Notes: a model not told the origin generated them from the letters alone. Shown: positions 48,534 through 61,371, numbered from the stretch's first letter. The stretch: DNA of 64,000 bases from Deinococcus deserti VCD115 (GCF_000020685.1 NC_012526.1:402001-466000), one strand, 5' to 3'. Numbers and translations are program-made.

Positions 48534-49508
48534 TTATTTGCGCTCTACCTTGACTTCAATACGCTTGCCCTTCTTCTTGACGCTCAGTTCCGCCTTGCCT
48601 CCGCGGGCGTTGCGGTATTCGCTGCGGACTTCGGTGTTCTTGGTCCTGGTGTCGACGGTTGAATAGCCCTCGGCTTTCAGCAGGCTGGCGTACTCGGCAT
48701 GAACCTGGGCCACGCTGCGGCTGGTGTCCAGGGTGGTTTTCCACTCACGGGCGGTACCCCAGGGACTGGCCGGGTTCGGAATGATCGAGAGCGCCTGGGC
48801 AGTCTGAGGCGGTTTTGCAGCCGGCGCAGGCGCACTGGCCTGCGGAAGCGGCTGGATAGCGCCTGGACGTGCTGGAGCCGTGGTCAGCGGTGCGGCCACT
48901 GGAGGCGCGGGAGCGACCGCGACTGGCGCGCGGTTAACCACGGTGTAGAAGGCTGTAGCGCTGTCCCAGGTGTTCTGCTCGACTGGCCGCACCACGATAC
49001 TCAGCGCCTGAGCCAGCTGATTTTGCCCCTGCACATTCACGCTGGCAAAACCGCTCTGCTGACCTTTGAATGTAGCGATCTGGTCGATGTTCAGAGGCGT
49101 GCGGCTGGCCAGTGCCAGCACCTTGTTCACGCCGTAGGGCGCAGCAATATCAAACGTAAACGGGTCGCCCGACTCCGGGAAGGCCTTCACCGTGTTTGCT
49201 TTCAGGAAGTTCCCGCCGCCCTGATAGCGGTTGGGCAGAATCAGATCGACCGTGCCATTGGGATCCACGTTGAACAGGTAGACATAGCTGTCCTGGCTCA
49301 CGGTGGTATACAGCCGGATCTTTTCCCCTGGAGCGTACTCCGGGATGCGGCTGCCGCTGGGGTCGCGGTCGGTCCACACCCGCACGTTCACCGGGTTGGC
49401 TACCGGGTTGACGATAATGCTTTGCGCACTCAGGGTTGGCGTTGCCGCAGTCACACCCAGCGCTGCCAGAACCCCGAGCATTCCCGTAACCATCATCAGG
49501 TTCTTCAT
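48534..49508 (-). CDS. Secreted DUF4384 domain protein
   Basis: 324 residues. Sec signal (about 1-28, cleavage after LSA or TLSAQ), DUF4384 (about 38-190: [53 protein letters not shown] spans its core), an Ala/Pro linker (195-240), and a basic C-terminal domain (about 245-324) ending in [18 protein letters not shown] sequence. DUF4384 proteins are widespread in Deinococcus envelopes; some neighbour S-layer or protease genes. The function is unknown. Confidence 0.85.
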   Translation of the reverse strand: MKNLMMVTGMLGVLAALGVTAATPTLSAQSIIVNPVANPVNVRVWTDRDPSGSRIPEYAPGEKIRLYTTVSQDSYVYLFNVDPNGTVDLILPNRYQGGGNFLKANTVKAFPESGDPFTFDIAAPYGVNKVLALASRTPLNIDQIATFKGQQSGFASVNVQGQNQLAQALSIVVRPVEQNTWDSATAFYTVVNRAPVAVAPAPPVAAPLTTAPARPGAIQPLPQASAPAPAAKPPQTAQALSIIPNPASPWGTAREWKTTLDTSRSVAQVHAEYASLLKAEGYSTVDTRTKNTEVRSEYRNARGGKAELSVKKKGKRIEVKVERK

Positions 49509-49610
49509 GGGCTTAGCCTGGTCCGCACGGGTGACTCGAGGCTGACTCCGCTCCTCAGATCCCCCCCAAAGCCTTTAGCTGACCTTCATGCCTGGGGCTT
49601 GAGCTTGGTG

Positions 49611-50279
49611 ATGGTGCCGCATAGAGTGAGGTCTGTGTTCGCACCAGGCGCAGGTTTTGCTCCAGCAGCCCTGATGGTCGCGCTGCTGGTCGGCTCGGGC
49701 TGGTCTGATGCCAGTGCCAGGTCAGACTTTATCCGGGTCGTGGCGTCTACAGGGGAGCCGGCAGTGACTCCGCGTGTTGCCAGGTCGGATCGACGCGCCC
49801 GAACTTTGCCTGCTCCGCTGGCTGGCTACCGCTATCTGCGGGCCGCCGGGCCTCGTCCAGCAGCAGCGGCGTCCCAGCGCGTCCTGCTCACTGTAGAAAC
49901 CAAGACTGGCAAAAAGCAGACCTATACCCTGGCACAGCTCCGGGCGTTGCCCGCCATGCGCTACACCACTTTTCATCCGCAGCTGCGTCAGCGTTTCACC
50001 TATGAGGGCGTGCCGCTGCGCGATCTGGCTACGGCCGGCGGATTTGTGGGACGCGACCTCCAGGTTTACGCCGAAAATGGTTATGTGACGACTATTGCCG
50101 CACGCGATTACCAGAAAGAGGCTGTCATGCTGGCCTACGCTGCCAACGGCAAGGAGATTCCTGTGCTGCAGAAAGGCCCGCTGACAGTCGTGATGCCTCC
50201 CGACGAGAAGCGCTTTCCAGCGCAGAAATACGACTACGCGTGGGTGTGGTTCGTAGACCGCATCACGCCTGCCAAGTGA
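49611..50279 (+). CDS. Exported molybdopterin-binding-fold protein lacking the cofactor cysteine
   Basis: About 220 residues. Signal peptide (about 15-38), a variable linker, then a single SUOX-like domain (about 95-222: [54 protein letters not shown]). The mature part contains no Cys, so the usual Mo-coordinating residue is missing and catalysis is unlikely; a ligand-binding role is more plausible. The start may instead be GTG 49635, because TAGAGT lies 7 nt before it. Its stop overlaps the GTG start of a histidine kinase (GTGA), so the pair probably works together. Confidence 0.78.
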   Translation: MVPHRVRSVFAPGAGFAPAALMVALLVGSGWSDASARSDFIRVVASTGEPAVTPRVARSDRRARTLPAPLAGYRYLRAAGPRPAAAASQRVLLTVETKTGKKQTYTLAQLRALPAMRYTTFHPQLRQRFTYEGVPLRDLATAGGFVGRDLQVYAENGYVTTIAARDYQKEAVMLAYAANGKEIPVLQKGPLTVVMPPDEKRFPAQKYDYAWVWFVDRITPAK

Positions 50280-51541
50280 GGCTGCTGTCGCTGCTCCAGG
50301 GAGTGCCCCGCCCGGTGCTGATACGTGAGACAGCCCTGGCGCTGCTTCCGGCTTTGTTGACCCTGGGGTTGCTGCTGATGGCCACCCAGCCGGCGTACCG
50401 CACTCTTATTGAAAATGAGCGCGACTGGTCACCCTACGAGTACCGTGCGCTTGCTCAGGATCTGCAGACATACCAGATTGCCCGTCTGGATCCGACGGTA
50501 AGCGTAGATGAGCGTCAGCGCAGCTGGCTGCGGGCGCTGTCCAGTACCGGAACACCAGGGCAGTTTACTGATCTCGGCAGTGTAGAAAGTTTTGGCGAAG
50601 CCCGTCTGGAGAGCATTAACCGGGATCTACAGCTCAACACCGATTTAAGCATCAGACGGGCGATTATGACGGCTCTTCGTCTGAACGCCCAGGCGGACAC
50701 CTATGCCACCAAGATCAGTGAAAAGGCCATAGACGCCTTGCAGCGCCTGCGCTTCGCACTGATCCTGGCTGCAGGTCTGACGGGCCTGATGAGCCTGCTG
50801 CTGATTACCCGTGCACTGCTGATGTGGCGCGCTGAACGTGAACGTCGCTCGCGGCGTGAGGCACGGCAGCGCGAGGCCCTGAGCCTGGCCAGCCATGAGC
50901 TGCGGCGCCCGCTGCAGTCGCTGTTGCTGGCCAGTGACCTGCTGCGCCACGCCCAGAGCGCGGAGCAGCGACAGCATCTGCTGTCTCTGATCGAGGACAG
51001 CGTTGTGCAGCTCGACAGCCGCGCTGACCTGACCCGCCTGAATGACCTGTACCTGGACGTAATCCTGCGGGTGCAGCGCACTGACCTGCGACTCCTGGTG
51101 CAGCGTCTTGCGGCGCGGCGGGTGGATGTCTGCGTGCCAGAGACACCGCTGATCTGGCCGGTGGATGCCAACCGTGTCCGCCAGGTGCTGGAAAATCTGG
51201 TGGAGAATGCCCTCAAGTACACCACCGGCCTGGTGGAGGTGCAACTGCGGCTGGTCGGCAACCGGCCTGAAATCACAGTCCGTGATTATGGACCGGGGAT
51301 TCCACCAGCCCTGATCGAACGCGTTTTTCTGCCCTACGAGCGTGGGCCTCAGGGGTTGGATGATGGACACGGTCTGGGGCTGGCACTGGTTCGCCGCTAC
51401 GCCCGCGCCCACGGGGGAGACGTCTGCCTCTCGCACGCGCCTGACGGCGGGCTTATTGCCACCGTGCGCCTGGGTGAGCCATCAACGTTACTGTCTGAAC
51501 TGTCCAGGCCTGAACGCGCGGGCGCAGCGGCAGGAAGTTGA
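50276..51541 (+). CDS. Membrane sensor histidine kinase
   Basis: About 421 residues. TM1 (about 18-38), a periplasmic sensor of about 125 residues, TM2 (about 160-182), then the kinase: H-box [16 protein letters not shown] near 205, N-box [14 protein letters not shown] near 318, G1 [11 protein letters not shown]2 [22 protein letters not shown] 50276 is preferred because it overlaps the upstream stop; ATG 50240 in the same frame lies inside the previous gene. No response regulator gene is adjacent. The upstream exported protein is a candidate for its periplasmic signal partner. Confidence 0.88.
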   Translation: MRLLSLLQGVPRPVLIRETALALLPALLTLGLLLMATQPAYRTLIENERDWSPYEYRALAQDLQTYQIARLDPTVSVDERQRSWLRALSSTGTPGQFTDLGSVESFGEARLESINRDLQLNTDLSIRRAIMTALRLNAQADTYATKISEKAIDALQRLRFALILAAGLTGLMSLLLITRALLMWRAERERRSRREARQREALSLASHELRRPLQSLLLASDLLRHAQSAEQRQHLLSLIEDSVVQLDSRADLTRLNDLYLDVILRVQRTDLRLLVQRLAARRVDVCVPETPLIWPVDANRVRQVLENLVENALKYTTGLVEVQLRLVGNRPEITVRDYGPGIPPALIERVFLPYERGPQGLDDGHGLGLALVRRYARAHGGDVCLSHAPDGGLIATVRLGEPSTLLSELSRPERAGAAAGS

Positions 51542-51566
51542 TTCCTTTTCTGTCAGATCAACATTT

Positions 51567-52595
51567 TCAGAGTTTGGCGAAGACCTGGGTCCAGTAGCGC
51601 TGGAACTTGGTGCCGGGGCGTTCGACATAGGACAGGCCAATCAATGTGAAGTCACCCATGATGTTGCGGCAGTGGCCAGGGCTGCGCAGCCAGCTGCCCA
51701 CCACTTCTTCTGGAGTCTGCTGTCCGGCCGCAATGTTCTCGGCAGCCACGTTGGGTGCGAGACCGGCGGCCTGCACCCTGCGCAGCGGTGAACTGCCGTC
51801 CAGGGCGCTGGTATGGTCAAAGTAGCCCTGCAGGGCCATGCCAGCCGATTGAGCCAGGGCCGCAACGTCCAGGGCATCTTGCTGTTTCAGAGGGGGAAGC
51901 GCCCGACCTCCCTCGCGCAGCGTGGCGCAATTGAATCCCTGTGCGCGGGCCCTGTTGGTCAGGCGCAGCACCTCTGTCTCAAAGGGTACGCTGCCGCCCA
52001 ACGAGGCCATGCGGAACGACAGCCGACGCTCCAGGATTTTGCCTTCCTGACCGGGAAGACGCACGGCAAGGTCTACCGGCCCTTCTGTGACCCGTACCGG
52101 TCCGGGGCCGACGTCCTTTCCGTTGACCTGAAAGGTGGGAGTGCCCGGTGCGTACGCGACGCTGCCCGCCGAGCTGAGGCGGAGCGTGCCGCGGCCGATC
52201 AGGACGGTCATCTCGGCGCGCTCGGGACCGCTGGAGCGTACGTTGAGCTCGCCAGTGGCGCGGCTCACGGCCCTGCCGGTCGGGTCAAACAGGGTGGCCC
52301 GCACTGCATAGGTACCAGTCTTGTAGTACGTATGGCTGACCTTTGGGCCCACCCCCACGGCTCCATCTCCAAACACCCACTCAACCCGGTGCTCTGCCGG
52401 CACCGTGGCCTGAAAGCTGACCTGCAGCGGCGCAGCCATGCTGCTGTCGGTCCGGTACGCGATCCGGAAAGACACCTGTGCACTGCTCTGGGCCTGGACC
52501 CAGGCGGACCAGGGGACAGCTGCCAGTGCCAGCGTCAGGGCGGCGCGGCGCACCAGAGAGCGGGAACGTGAAGAGGAGAACAAGGCAGGCGGCAC
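51567..52595 (-). CDS. Secreted PKD-CAP (SCP/PR1) domain protein
   Basis: 342 residues. Signal peptide (about 15-36), a PKD-like Ig domain (about 45-120: VEWVFGDGAVGVGPKVSHTYYKTGTYAV), a linker domain (120-210), and a CAP domain (about 212-342) with NRARAQGF, GYFDHTS (His), AENIAAGQQTPEEVVGSWLRSPGHCRNIM (Glu, His) and the final YWTQVF. Bacterial CAP proteins are secreted; some bind lipids or act on peptidoglycan-linked substrates, but the function here is unknown. A shorter paralogue lies at 61.4-61.9 kb. Confidence 0.9.
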   Translation of the reverse strand: MPPALFSSSRSRSLVRRAALTLALAAVPWSAWVQAQSSAQVSFRIAYRTDSSMAAPLQVSFQATVPAEHRVEWVFGDGAVGVGPKVSHTYYKTGTYAVRATLFDPTGRAVSRATGELNVRSSGPERAEMTVLIGRGTLRLSSAGSVAYAPGTPTFQVNGKDVGPGPVRVTEGPVDLAVRLPGQEGKILERRLSFRMASLGGSVPFETEVLRLTNRARAQGFNCATLREGGRALPPLKQQDALDVAALAQSAGMALQGYFDHTSALDGSSPLRRVQAAGLAPNVAAENIAAGQQTPEEVVGSWLRSPGHCRNIMGDFTLIGLSYVERPGTKFQRYWTQVFAKL

Positions 52596-52677
52596 GTCCC
52601 CAGACTAGAGAATGGCCCGTGCCGGCACCGTGAAGTGGGAACCCCGAATGCGGATTTTCCGGCAGCCAGATGCTGGC

Positions 52678-53286
52678 CTAGTGGACGTCGGCCACCCCGG
52701 CCAGCAGATCGGCCAGCTGTTCCTTGGCCCGGAAGACGCGGCTTTTGGCGGTGCCCACGGCGACCCCCTGAATCTGTGCGATCTCGTCGTAGCTGAGATC
52801 CTCTACGAAGCGCAGCACCACGGCTTCCCGGTACTCGGCCGGCAGCCGGAGCAGGGCCCGCTGCACCCGGTCCTGGGCGTCAGCGCTCTCGGCAGCCTGC
52901 ACGGGAGAGCGCGCGCCACTGGTGACCTCGAAGCCAGCATCCTCGCGGGCTTCTTCCAGGCTGAAGCGCTGCAACTGCTTGCGCCGATGTGATTCGATCT
53001 GTGTATTGCGCGCCACCTGATACAGCCAGGGCAGCACCCGCTCGCCCGGACGGAAGGTGCGGATGCTGCGCCACGCCCGGAAGAACACCTCCTGTGTCAG
53101 GTCCAGGGCGTCCTCGCTGTTGCCTTCCAGGCGGTACAGGTAGCCGTACATCCGCCCTTCGTAGGTCTGCACGAAGCTGTACCAGGCGGCTTCGTCGCCG
53201 GCCACCAGCCGCTCGTGCACTTCGGGTGCGAGCAGGTCGGGGGCGGGGGAGGTGGTGCTCAGGTCAGTCACGTTGAGGTACACCAT
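52678..53286 (-). CDS. ECF-family RNA polymerase sigma factor
   Basis: 202 residues. Sigma region 2 (about 25-95: ALDLTQEVFFRAWRSIRTF, VLPWLYQVARNTQIESHRRK) and region 4 (about 140-192: LPAEYREAVVLRFVEDLSYDEIAQIQGVAVGTAKSRVFRAK). Start at ATG 53286 with GGGAG about 7 nt upstream. No anti-sigma gene is adjacent on either side, so its control is not obvious; the linker and acidic Glu-rich stretch between regions may matter. Confidence 0.92.
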   Translation of the reverse strand: MVYLNVTDLSTTSPAPDLLAPEVHERLVAGDEAAWYSFVQTYEGRMYGYLYRLEGNSEDALDLTQEVFFRAWRSIRTFRPGERVLPWLYQVARNTQIESHRRKQLQRFSLEEAREDAGFEVTSGARSPVQAAESADAQDRVQRALLRLPAEYREAVVLRFVEDLSYDEIAQIQGVAVGTAKSRVFRAKEQLADLLAGVADVH

Positions 53287-53381
53287 ACCGCTCCCGCCTT
53301 TAATCACGCGTCAGCTTTAAGGCATACCCCCCCAGTGCCGCCGCGTATACCGCATTCCAGGAACGCTAGGATGCGCAGGTC

Positions 53382-53741
53382 TTGAGCCCCACTGCCCCCG
53401 CCGACCCCACCGACACAGGACGCATTCTGGACGCGCTCCAGCCGCTCCTGCCTGATCTCAGCGTGGGTGCTCTGCTGGGCTTCGCGACAGGCGTGGCCCT
53501 GAGATATATCGGGCGCGTGGTCCTGATCGTGGTGGGCGTATTGTTCGTGACACTGCAGCTGCTGGCCTACGCAGAACTGATCAGTATCAACTGGCTGAGG
53601 GTTCAGGCGCTGACCGAACCGTGGCTGCGTCAGGGGGGCGAGCAGGGTGCGCAGTGGCTGGGACGGGTGCTGACTGCCAACCTGCCTTTTGCTGGAGCTT
53701 TCAGCGCCGGGCTGCTTCTGGGCCTGCGCGCCCGTACCTGA
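53382..53741 (+). CDS. FUN14-family small membrane protein
   Basis: 119 residues. Three hydrophobic stretches (about 27-47, 48-68, 98-115) with the Gly-rich GALLGFATGVALRYIGRV pattern of the FUN14 family. The bacterial function is unknown; the mitochondrial members are mitophagy receptors, which is not informative here. The start is TTG 53382, the only family-consistent start in frame; TAGGAT (53367-53372) 9 nt upstream may be its -10. It is divergent from the ECF sigma gene. Confidence 0.7.
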   Translation: MSPTAPADPTDTGRILDALQPLLPDLSVGALLGFATGVALRYIGRVVLIVVGVLFVTLQLLAYAELISINWLRVQALTEPWLRQGGEQGAQWLGRVLTANLPFAGAFSAGLLLGLRART

Positions 53742-54052
53742 GTTCCAGGCCGGTTGGCGCTGACTTGGGTCTGAAGGTACAGGCAGGTGTGCCTGTTCAG
53801 CCGGGTGGAGCAGAAGCAACTGTGTGGCGGGCAACAGCAGTGGGGATGCGCGGTTCCAAGCTGCTGTCATGGTCACAAGGCGTGAAAGCTGGAGGCAGGC
53901 GCCTGAAAGCGGCCGCGACCAATCCGGGGAATCTGCCGGGTGCTTTCACGTCGTGAGCGGGTTGTGCTGGTGGCTGCTTCATCTGGAGGTGGGCAGCCCG
54001 CTGCCCCTTTTCCGCAAGGCGTCTGTATCAGACTGTGTCAGATCAGTCTGTG
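53742..54052. other. Intergenic region without a recognised gene
   Basis: Lies between the FUN14 gene (+) and the LacI gene (-), convergent. Direct repeats of CTGTATCAGACTGTGTCAGATCAGTCTGTGTCAG type (about 54027-54060) are present; GTGTCAG occurs twice there. No clear terminator. Confidence 0.4.
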
Positions 54053-55075
54053 TCAGGCAGTTTCGCGGCGCACCAGGGTCGGCTCGAAGCGCCGGGCGCG
54101 TGGCGGGCCGCGGTGGCCATTCAGGCGCGAGAGCAGCAGCTGCGCTGCCTCGTAGCCCATGCTCTCTACCGGCTGATGCAGGGTGGTCAGACCGCGCGCC
54201 GCGGCCCAGGGCTGGTCGTCAAAACCAATGATCCGCAACTCCTCTCCAACCTTGATGCCGCGTGCATGGGCCTCGTCCAACACGGCACCGGCCAGCAGAT
54301 CAGCTGAAGCAAAAACGGTTGCTGGCAGGCCTCCGGGTGTCGCCCGGAGCTCGTCGAGCAATGACGCAGCGGTATTGCGCGCGGCGAGGGTATCGAAACT
54401 GGTGATGAATTCCCCGCTCACCTCCCGTCCGGCGCGCTTCGTGGCGTCCAGAAACCCGCTCCGGCGGTCCTCGAAGACGCGGGTGGTAAACAGCTGATCA
54501 AGTTCGGTTTCTACCCAGATGGCGTACACGGCGCCGGGCAGGCTTGAGGCGTACTCGCCGGCCAGACGCCCGCCGGTCACGTTGTCCATATAGGCGCAGT
54601 CCACATTGTCGGTGTAGGCGTCGACCAGTACGGTGGGCTGCTGGGTGCGCATACGCCGTTCGTGGAACAGGGTGGTCAGATTGTAGGTGGCCATCACCAG
54701 GCCGTCAGCCTGATAGGCCAGGGTGTGCGAGCCCAGGTAGCGCTCCAGCCGGGAGCGGTCCAGCAGGGGAAAGATGGCCACGTCGTAGCGCGCTTCCTGA
54801 AATGCCGCTTCCAGACCGTCAAGGAGCCGGGTATAGAACTCGGTGGTCAGCATGGGCAGCAGCACACTGATGGTGTAGCTCTTGCCGCCTGCGATCCGGC
54901 GGGCGTGGGGATTAGGGGTGTACTCCAGATCGGCAATGGCCTTGAGGACCGTCTCGCGGGTCACACCCTTGACGGCCACGTGGTTGTTCAGCACGCGCGA
55001 TACAGTGCCAACCCCCACTCCAGCCCGGCGGGCAACATCCTGAATAGTGGGTTTGCGCATCAGCTGCCCCACCAT
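54053..55075 (-). CDS. LacI-family transcriptional regulator
   Basis: 340 residues. The N-terminal HTH PTIQDVARRAGVGVGTVSRVLNN is followed by the hinge YTPNPHARRIAGG and a periplasmic-binding-protein-like sensor (about 65-335), ending with AARGLTTLHQPVESMGYEAAQLLLSRL. A sugar-type effector is likely but not identifiable. Start at ATG 55075 (MVGQLMRKPTIQ): ACAACT lies 6 nt upstream with TTGAAC 17 bp further, so the gene is probably leaderless. A palindrome inside this promoter suggests autorepression. The divergent neighbours are copper genes and the near neighbours include no sugar operon. Confidence 0.9.
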   Translation of the reverse strand: MVGQLMRKPTIQDVARRAGVGVGTVSRVLNNHVAVKGVTRETVLKAIADLEYTPNPHARRIAGGKSYTISVLLPMLTTEFYTRLLDGLEAAFQEARYDVAIFPLLDRSRLERYLGSHTLAYQADGLVMATYNLTTLFHERRMRTQQPTVLVDAYTDNVDCAYMDNVTGGRLAGEYASSLPGAVYAIWVETELDQLFTTRVFEDRRSGFLDATKRAGREVSGEFITSFDTLAARNTAASLLDELRATPGGLPATVFASADLLAGAVLDEAHARGIKVGEELRIIGFDDQPWAAARGLTTLHQPVESMGYEAAQLLLSRLNGHRGPPRARRFEPTLVRRETA

Positions 55076-55085
55076 ATCCCGAGTT

Positions 55086-55101
55086 GTGGAACCTGTTCCA
55101 C
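55086..55101 (-). promoter_or_regulatory. Operator and promoter of the LacI gene
   Basis: GTGGAACCTGTTCCAC is a 16-bp inverted repeat (7-bp arms, CT centre). On the - strand it fills the 17-bp spacer between TTGAAC (55105-55110) and ACAACT (55082-55087). This position fits autorepression by the LacI-family product. Confidence 0.65.
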
Positions 55102-55271
55102 TTTGTTCAACCCGTCGCCATACAAGCGGGCGCATGCAGAGGCAAGGATACTGAATGGGGGGGGGACAATCGGGCCGGGTCTGCCGTTCTAGACTTCGCT
55201 GGACCGCGGGGCAGCTGCCCGTCAGGGCACGCCCTTGTCTTCTGCCCGCTGATCCTGCAAGGAGAAGATGC

Positions 55272-55748
55272 ATGTTCCCCCGTATTTTCCTGGCCCTGTG
55301 TGCCAGCCTGTTGTTTCTGGCGCTTCCGGTTGCCGCCGGGCATGCCGCTCACGGTTCGGCCCGAACGCTCGCGACGGTTCCGGCAGAAATCAAGGTGGTC
55401 AGCACCCGTGTCCTCGCGGTGCCACCAGGGATCCGGGACACCAGCGCTTTTATCTCGCTTCGCAACCCCGGCGCCCGCCCGCTGGTGCTGAAGGCGGCCC
55501 ATACCCCACTGGCTGCCCACAGCATGCTGATGGTGACGCACAAGGACGCTGCTGGCCGCACCGGCATGAAAGAGGTCAAGCGCCTGAACATTCCCGCCCG
55601 CGGCACGCTGCTTATGGGACCCAGCGGCACGCACCTGATGGTCATGGGGCTCAAGCGTGCCGTGAAAGTGGGGGAGAAGCTGCCCTTTACCCTGAGCTTC
55701 AGTGATGGCCGCACCCTGAAGGTCAGTGCCACTGTGTATAAACCGTGA
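55272..55748 (+). CDS. Periplasmic copper chaperone PCu(A)C
   Basis: 158 residues. Signal peptide (about 1-25), then a cupredoxin-like fold with the Cu(I) ligand pattern H..M (AAHSMLMVTH), GMKEV and GTHLMVMGL. It delivers copper to the CuA site of cytochrome oxidase, usually with SCO. AAGGAGA lies about 8 nt before ATG 55272. It is the first gene of a copper/oxidase-assembly cluster with SCO and CtaG. A run of nine G (55157-55165) lies upstream of it. Confidence 0.9.
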   Translation: MFPRIFLALCASLLFLALPVAAGHAAHGSARTLATVPAEIKVVSTRVLAVPPGIRDTSAFISLRNPGARPLVLKAAHTPLAAHSMLMVTHKDAAGRTGMKEVKRLNIPARGTLLMGPSGTHLMVMGLKRAVKVGEKLPFTLSFSDGRTLKVSATVYKP

Positions 55749-55797
55749 GCTGCTCCAAGGCCACCCCTGCCCGTTTACCTCTGGAGGTGCTCCCCCT

Positions 55798-56498
<701 letters not shown>

Positions 56499-56502
<4 letters not shown>

Positions 56503-57362
56503 GCATTCTGGCGGCTCCTTCCAATCTCAACCCGACGCTGGGTGACCTGCTGACCCTGCACGCCGACCCGCTGTTTCTGGTGCCTACGCTGCTGGTGGCT
56601 GGCGCCTATTTCTGGCGCTTTGCTCAGGCCCGCCGCACGCCCGAAGGCCGCGCCCGCTGGCCCTGGTGGCGGGCGGTGCTGTTCGGCACCGGCACAGTAC
56701 TGCTGCTGCTGACCACCCAGAGCCTCGCCGCGACACTGACCCAGAGCAGCATGGCGCTGTACATGGGCCGCTTGATGATTCTGGCCGAGGTGGTGCCCCC
56801 GCTGCTGGTGCTGGGGATTCCGCGCGGAGTGCAGCTCAGTCCGCGGCGTGGCCTGGGCCGGGTGCTCAACCTGTTGCTGGACCCCTGGCTGGCGCTGGCA
56901 GTCTGGAGCGCCGTCATCATCTACTGGAATGTACCCGCCGGCTTCAATGCCAGCGTCGTGACCAACACGGCTGCGGCCCTGCTGCCCGCGCTGTATCTGC
57001 TCAGCAGCCTGCTGGTGTGGGCAGTTATCCTGCGTCCCCTGCCAGCCGTGCAGGCCGCCACCATCGGGTCACGCGGCTGGTTCGGGCTGCTGGCCGGCCT
57101 GCCGATGATGGCGGTCGCTGCCGTGTGGCTGTACTCCCCCCGGGTGCTGTACACGCCCTACGTCAACGCCCTGTGCCTGTGGAACCTGACCCCACTGCAA
57201 AACCAGCAATGGAGCGGCTGGATCATGATGATGGCCGGCCTGCCGGCTCTGGGCCTTGCGCTGGTGCAGCTGATGGGCTGGCTGATTCAGCTGAGTGAAG
57301 GACAGGGCATGCCCCGCTCCGAGCAGCCTCCCAAAACCCAGCCGCCAGGGCCTCCTGCCTGA
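56499..57362 (+). CDS. ctaG: Cytochrome c oxidase assembly protein, CtaG (caa3) type
   Basis: 287 residues with about seven TM helices; His-rich positions at DLLTLHADPLF, QSSMALYMGRLMIL and the conserved WNVPAGFN region fit the caa3_CtaG family (Bacillus CtaG type, unrelated to Cox11). It supports caa3 oxidase formation, in line with the SCO and PCu(A)C genes just upstream. The ATG overlaps the SCO stop (ATGA). It ends in a short Pro/Gln-rich cytoplasmic tail. Confidence 0.88.
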
Positions 57363-57404
57363 AATCCTGACGGTCCCGGCTGTTTGCCACCTAGAATGGC
57401 GCGC

Positions 57405-58340
<936 letters not shown>

Positions 58341-58366
58341 TTCGGTCATTTGCTCCCTGGCCCCAG

Positions 58367-58391
58367 CCCCCTGCCCCTCTGGGGTAGGGGG
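58367..58391 (+). terminator. GC-rich hairpin after the quinate-dehydrogenase-like gene
   Basis: An 11-bp stem, CCCCCTGCCCC (58367-58377) with GGGGTAGGGGG (58381-58391, one G-T pair), and a 3-nt loop. There is no T-run after it, so termination is uncertain; it may be one copy of an intergenic repeat. Confidence 0.4.
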
Positions 58392-58525
58392 AGCTTACGT
58401 TGCACTGGGCAGGAAGTCTGTCCGGGGTCGCAGGCATGCTCTTTCATTCGCGTGAGCGGCTGAGCTGCACCGTCCTTGTTTGGCGGCCTGACTTTTTCTC
58501 TCTTCTCTGCCGGTAGACTCCGGGG

Positions 58526-59107
58526 ATGCGGGCTCTGGTAGATGCAATTCGGGCGCAGGGTACGGTGCTGCCCGGCGGGATTTTGAAGGTAGATGGGCTG
58601 ATCAACCACCAGTTGTTGCCCCAGCTGACCCGTGAAATGGGCGAGACCTTCGCGCGGAGTTTTGGGCCCCTGAAGCCCACCAAGGTGGTGACCATCGAGG
58701 TCAGCGGGATTGCGCCGGCCCTGGCTACGTCCATGGTTCTGGGCGTACCGATGGTGTATGCCCGCAAGAAACGTCCGGTGACCATGCAGGGTCCCGTGTA
58801 CACCGCGCAGTCGGTGAGCCGCACCAAGGGCGGGGTGGTGGAACTGTTCGTCAGCCATGAATACCTGAGTGCTGACGACCGCGTGGTGGTCATTGACGAC
58901 TTTCTGGCCTCGGGAGGGACGCTGCTGGCGCTGGCAGGCATGATCCGCGAGAGCGGCGCACAGCTGCTTGGGATGGGCTGTGTGGTGGAAAAAGCCTTCG
59001 AGAACGGCCGCGCCAACCTCGCGTCTCTGGGGGTGCCGGTACGCACGCTGGCCAACATCGTGCGGATGGACGAGGGCGGCACGCTGGTGGTTGAAGCTGG
59101 GCACTGA
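58526..59107 (+). CDS. xpt: Xanthine phosphoribosyltransferase
   Basis: 193 residues; converts xanthine and PRPP to XMP in purine salvage. Matches the Bacillus Xpt type: [23 protein letters not shown] near the start, PRPP loop [17 protein letters not shown] near 118, and [20 protein letters not shown] lies 6 nt before ATG 58526, so it is leaderless. There is no purine riboswitch between -10 and ATG, unlike Bacillus xpt. Confidence 0.93.
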   Translation: MRALVDAIRAQGTVLPGGILKVDGLINHQLLPQLTREMGETFARSFGPLKPTKVVTIEVSGIAPALATSMVLGVPMVYARKKRPVTMQGPVYTAQSVSRTKGGVVELFVSHEYLSADDRVVVIDDFLASGGTLLALAGMIRESGAQLLGMGCVVEKAFENGRANLASLGVPVRTLANIVRMDEGGTLVVEAGH

Positions 59108-59172
59108 GACGGTCGGTAAGCCCATGGGATTTCCACCCGTCCCCCGTCCAGGAACGGGCGCAGGGTAAGCAG

Positions 59173-59195
59173 CCTAACGCCCGTTTGGGTACAGT
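59173..59195 (+). promoter_or_regulatory. PaaR-type operator and leaderless promoter of the carboxylase gene
   Basis: CCTAACGCCCGTTTGG (59173-59188) matches CNAACGNNCGTTNG and lies next to TACAGT (59190-59195), which ends 6 nt before ATG 59202. The site fills the -35 to -10 spacer. The first 14 of 16 bases match the site at 48447-48462 except the central dinucleotide. Confidence 0.65.
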
Positions 59196-59201
59196 GGGCG
59201 C

Positions 59202-60764
<1,563 letters not shown>

Positions 60765-60846
60765 GAGGCGCTGTTTCCGGGCTGTACTGGGATGAACACC
60801 GCCTGATCCACTGTTCGTCACCGGGTTCGCGCCTACACTCCGTGAC

Positions 60847-61299
60847 ATGAGCAAAGCTGACTTCCGGAAGCCCGCCGACGCCGAACTGCGTGAGCGACTG
60901 ACGCCTATCCAGTATCAGGTCACGCAGCACGAGGGCACCGAGCGGGCCTACACCGGCGAGTACTGGGATCACACCGAGGAAGGCATCTATGTGGATGTGG
61001 TGTCGGGCGAACCGCTGTTCAGCTCACGCGACAAATATGACGCTGGCTGTGGCTGGCCCAGCTTCACGCGGCCAATCCAGAACATGTCGCTGACGGAGAA
61101 CACCGACTACAAGATCGGCTACCCCCGGACAGAGGTCCGCTCCCCGGTGGCGGACTCGCACCTGGGACACGTGTTTCCTGACGGCCCTCAGGAGCATGGC
61201 GGCCTGCGCTACTGCATCAATTCCGCGTCCCTGCGTTTTGTGCCGGTGGGCCAGCTGGAAGCCGAAGGGTACGCCGACTACCTGCCACTGTTCCGCTGA
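60847..61299 (+). CDS. msrB: Peptide-methionine (R)-S-oxide reductase
   Basis: 150 residues; repairs methionine-R-sulfoxide in proteins. Conserved CGWPSF (recycling Cys), [11 protein letters not shown] and [11 protein letters not shown] (catalytic Cys) are present. The two CxxC zinc pairs of Escherichia coli MsrB are absent ([10 protein letters not shown] and [11 protein letters not shown] at those places), so this is the zinc-free type. TACACT lies 7 nt before ATG 60847, so it is leaderless. A strong bidirectional terminator follows. Confidence 0.95.
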   Translation: MSKADFRKPADAELRERLTPIQYQVTQHEGTERAYTGEYWDHTEEGIYVDVVSGEPLFSSRDKYDAGCGWPSFTRPIQNMSLTENTDYKIGYPRTEVRSPVADSHLGHVFPDGPQEHGGLRYCINSASLRFVPVGQLEAEGYADYLPLFR

Positions 61300-61319
61300 A
61301 TAAGGGCAAATCGTAAACA

Positions 61320-61360
61320 AGCAGGCCTCAGGAGTTGCGACTCCCGAGGCCTGCTCTTTT
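61320..61360. terminator. Bidirectional terminator between msrB and the CAP gene
   Basis: A 16-bp stem with one mismatch (61320-61335 with 61340-61355), a TGCG tetraloop, then CTTTT on the + strand. It is convergent with the CAP-domain lipoprotein gene. Confidence 0.9.
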
Positions 61361-61371
61361 CCAGCTGCAAT

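Noticed and set aside
58341..58525. Purine riboswitch upstream of xpt
   Set aside because: The leaderless -10 lies 6 nt before the ATG, so there is no room for an RNA element, and no three-way-junction core is visible.
59108..59172. CCCGT..ACGGG inverted repeat after xpt as a terminator
   Set aside because: The stem is only 5 bp with no T-run, so the support is too weak.
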